From Veillonella ratti (GTDB taxonomy: Bacteria > Bacillota > Negativicutes > Veillonellales > Veillonellaceae), in the NCBI RefSeq assembly GCF_003992115.1, contig NZ_RQUX01000020.1, forward strand, positions 1 through 44,949: a stretch of DNA of 44,949 nucleotides. The letters run 5' to 3'. Made by a program: the position numbers and the translations under genes. Below, piece by piece: positions 44,755 through 44,949 of the stretch. The notes beneath the pieces are model-generated. The model had not been told where the DNA came from. It saw only the letters and a list, made by a program, of their open reading frames with translations, and did not search any database. Numbering within the stretch: position 1 is the stretch's first letter; each line of letters begins with the position of its first letter.

Positions 44755-44949
44755 TATATTCGATTTGTAAAGTAATACTTGTACTTACTAAAGTCACTAT
44801 AATTAATAGACAAATATTGATATATTGGATTGAAATATTCTGATGTAAATGATTAAAAAATTTGATAATCTAATTTATTGATAACCGAAAAATTTAGATA
44901 TTCGGTTAACAATAAACCTGAAAAAGTATAGGTATGATGAGATTAATTA
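44755..44949. other. AT-rich region at the window end
   Basis: No coding frame is seen. TAACCGAA (44882-44889) and TTCGGTTA (44901-44908) form a perfect inverted repeat with an 11-nt loop and no T-run. It could be an operator for the next gene outside the window. Confidence 0.4.

Noticed and set aside
1-44949. CRISPR array, prophage, insertion sequence, tRNA or rRNA
   Set aside because: No regular spacer-repeat pattern, transposase, integrase, phage gene or clear structural RNA gene was seen on reading both strands.

Overview
The window looks like a chromosomal segment of a diderm Firmicute of the class Negativicutes, most likely a Veillonella relative. A trimeric autotransporter with a C-terminal SLH domain and an O-antigen-ligase-type protein imply an outer membrane. 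A T-box valS leader, the walJ-htrA-rlmH cluster and the tig-clpP-clpX-lon-engB cluster are Firmicute gene arrangements. Base composition is moderately AT-rich and almost every gene has a strong GGAGG-type ribosome binding site. The genus is inferred. No rRNA, tRNA, CRISPR array, transposase or prophage was seen.

Region by region: 1-4.3 kb holds a large trimeric autotransporter adhesin ending in a strong terminator. 4.4-6.8 kb holds moaB, then a DUF47 protein and a PiT phosphate transporter as an overlapping pair. 6.8-9.8 kb holds an Rrf2 regulator with an upstream palindrome, followed by cytochrome bd oxidase cydAB. 10-15.7 kb holds an AbgA-like M20 amidohydrolase (+), then, on the minus strand, a MATE exporter behind an attenuator-like leader, a PepT-like M20 peptidase and a DcuC-type C4-dicarboxylate carrier. 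15.8-20.9 kb holds tag, an AraC regulator, and an apparent L-tartrate locus (SLC13 carrier plus ttdA and ttdB) preceded by a near-consensus Fur-like box. 21-23.1 kb holds a FlK-like thioesterase, a repeat-bearing intergenic stretch, and DUF3793 plus flavodoxin behind a consensus promoter whose -35 lies in a perfect palindrome. 23.1-26.6 kb holds an aminotransferase (-), then a RuBisCO-like protein and LarE.

26.6-30.9 kb holds walJ, htrA, rlmH, an unrecognised C-terminally anchored coiled-coil protein and a CBS-pair protein. 30.9-39.1 kb is a housekeeping block: tig, clpP, clpX, lon, engB, a polyprenyl diphosphate synthase and tatC. 39.1-44.8 kb holds the T-box leader, valS, folC and an O-antigen-ligase-like membrane protein.

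Metabolically, the tartrate carrier, TtdAB and the DcuC-type carrier fit anaerobic C4-dicarboxylate use, in which tartrate is dehydrated to oxaloacetate and can be reduced to succinate. Cytochrome bd with a cysteine-rich Rrf2 regulator fits oxygen or nitric-oxide defence in an anaerobe. The least explained parts are the RuBisCO-like protein beside LarE, the structured MATE leader, the DUF3793-flavodoxin pair with its palindromic promoter, and the anchored coiled-coil protein after rlmH.
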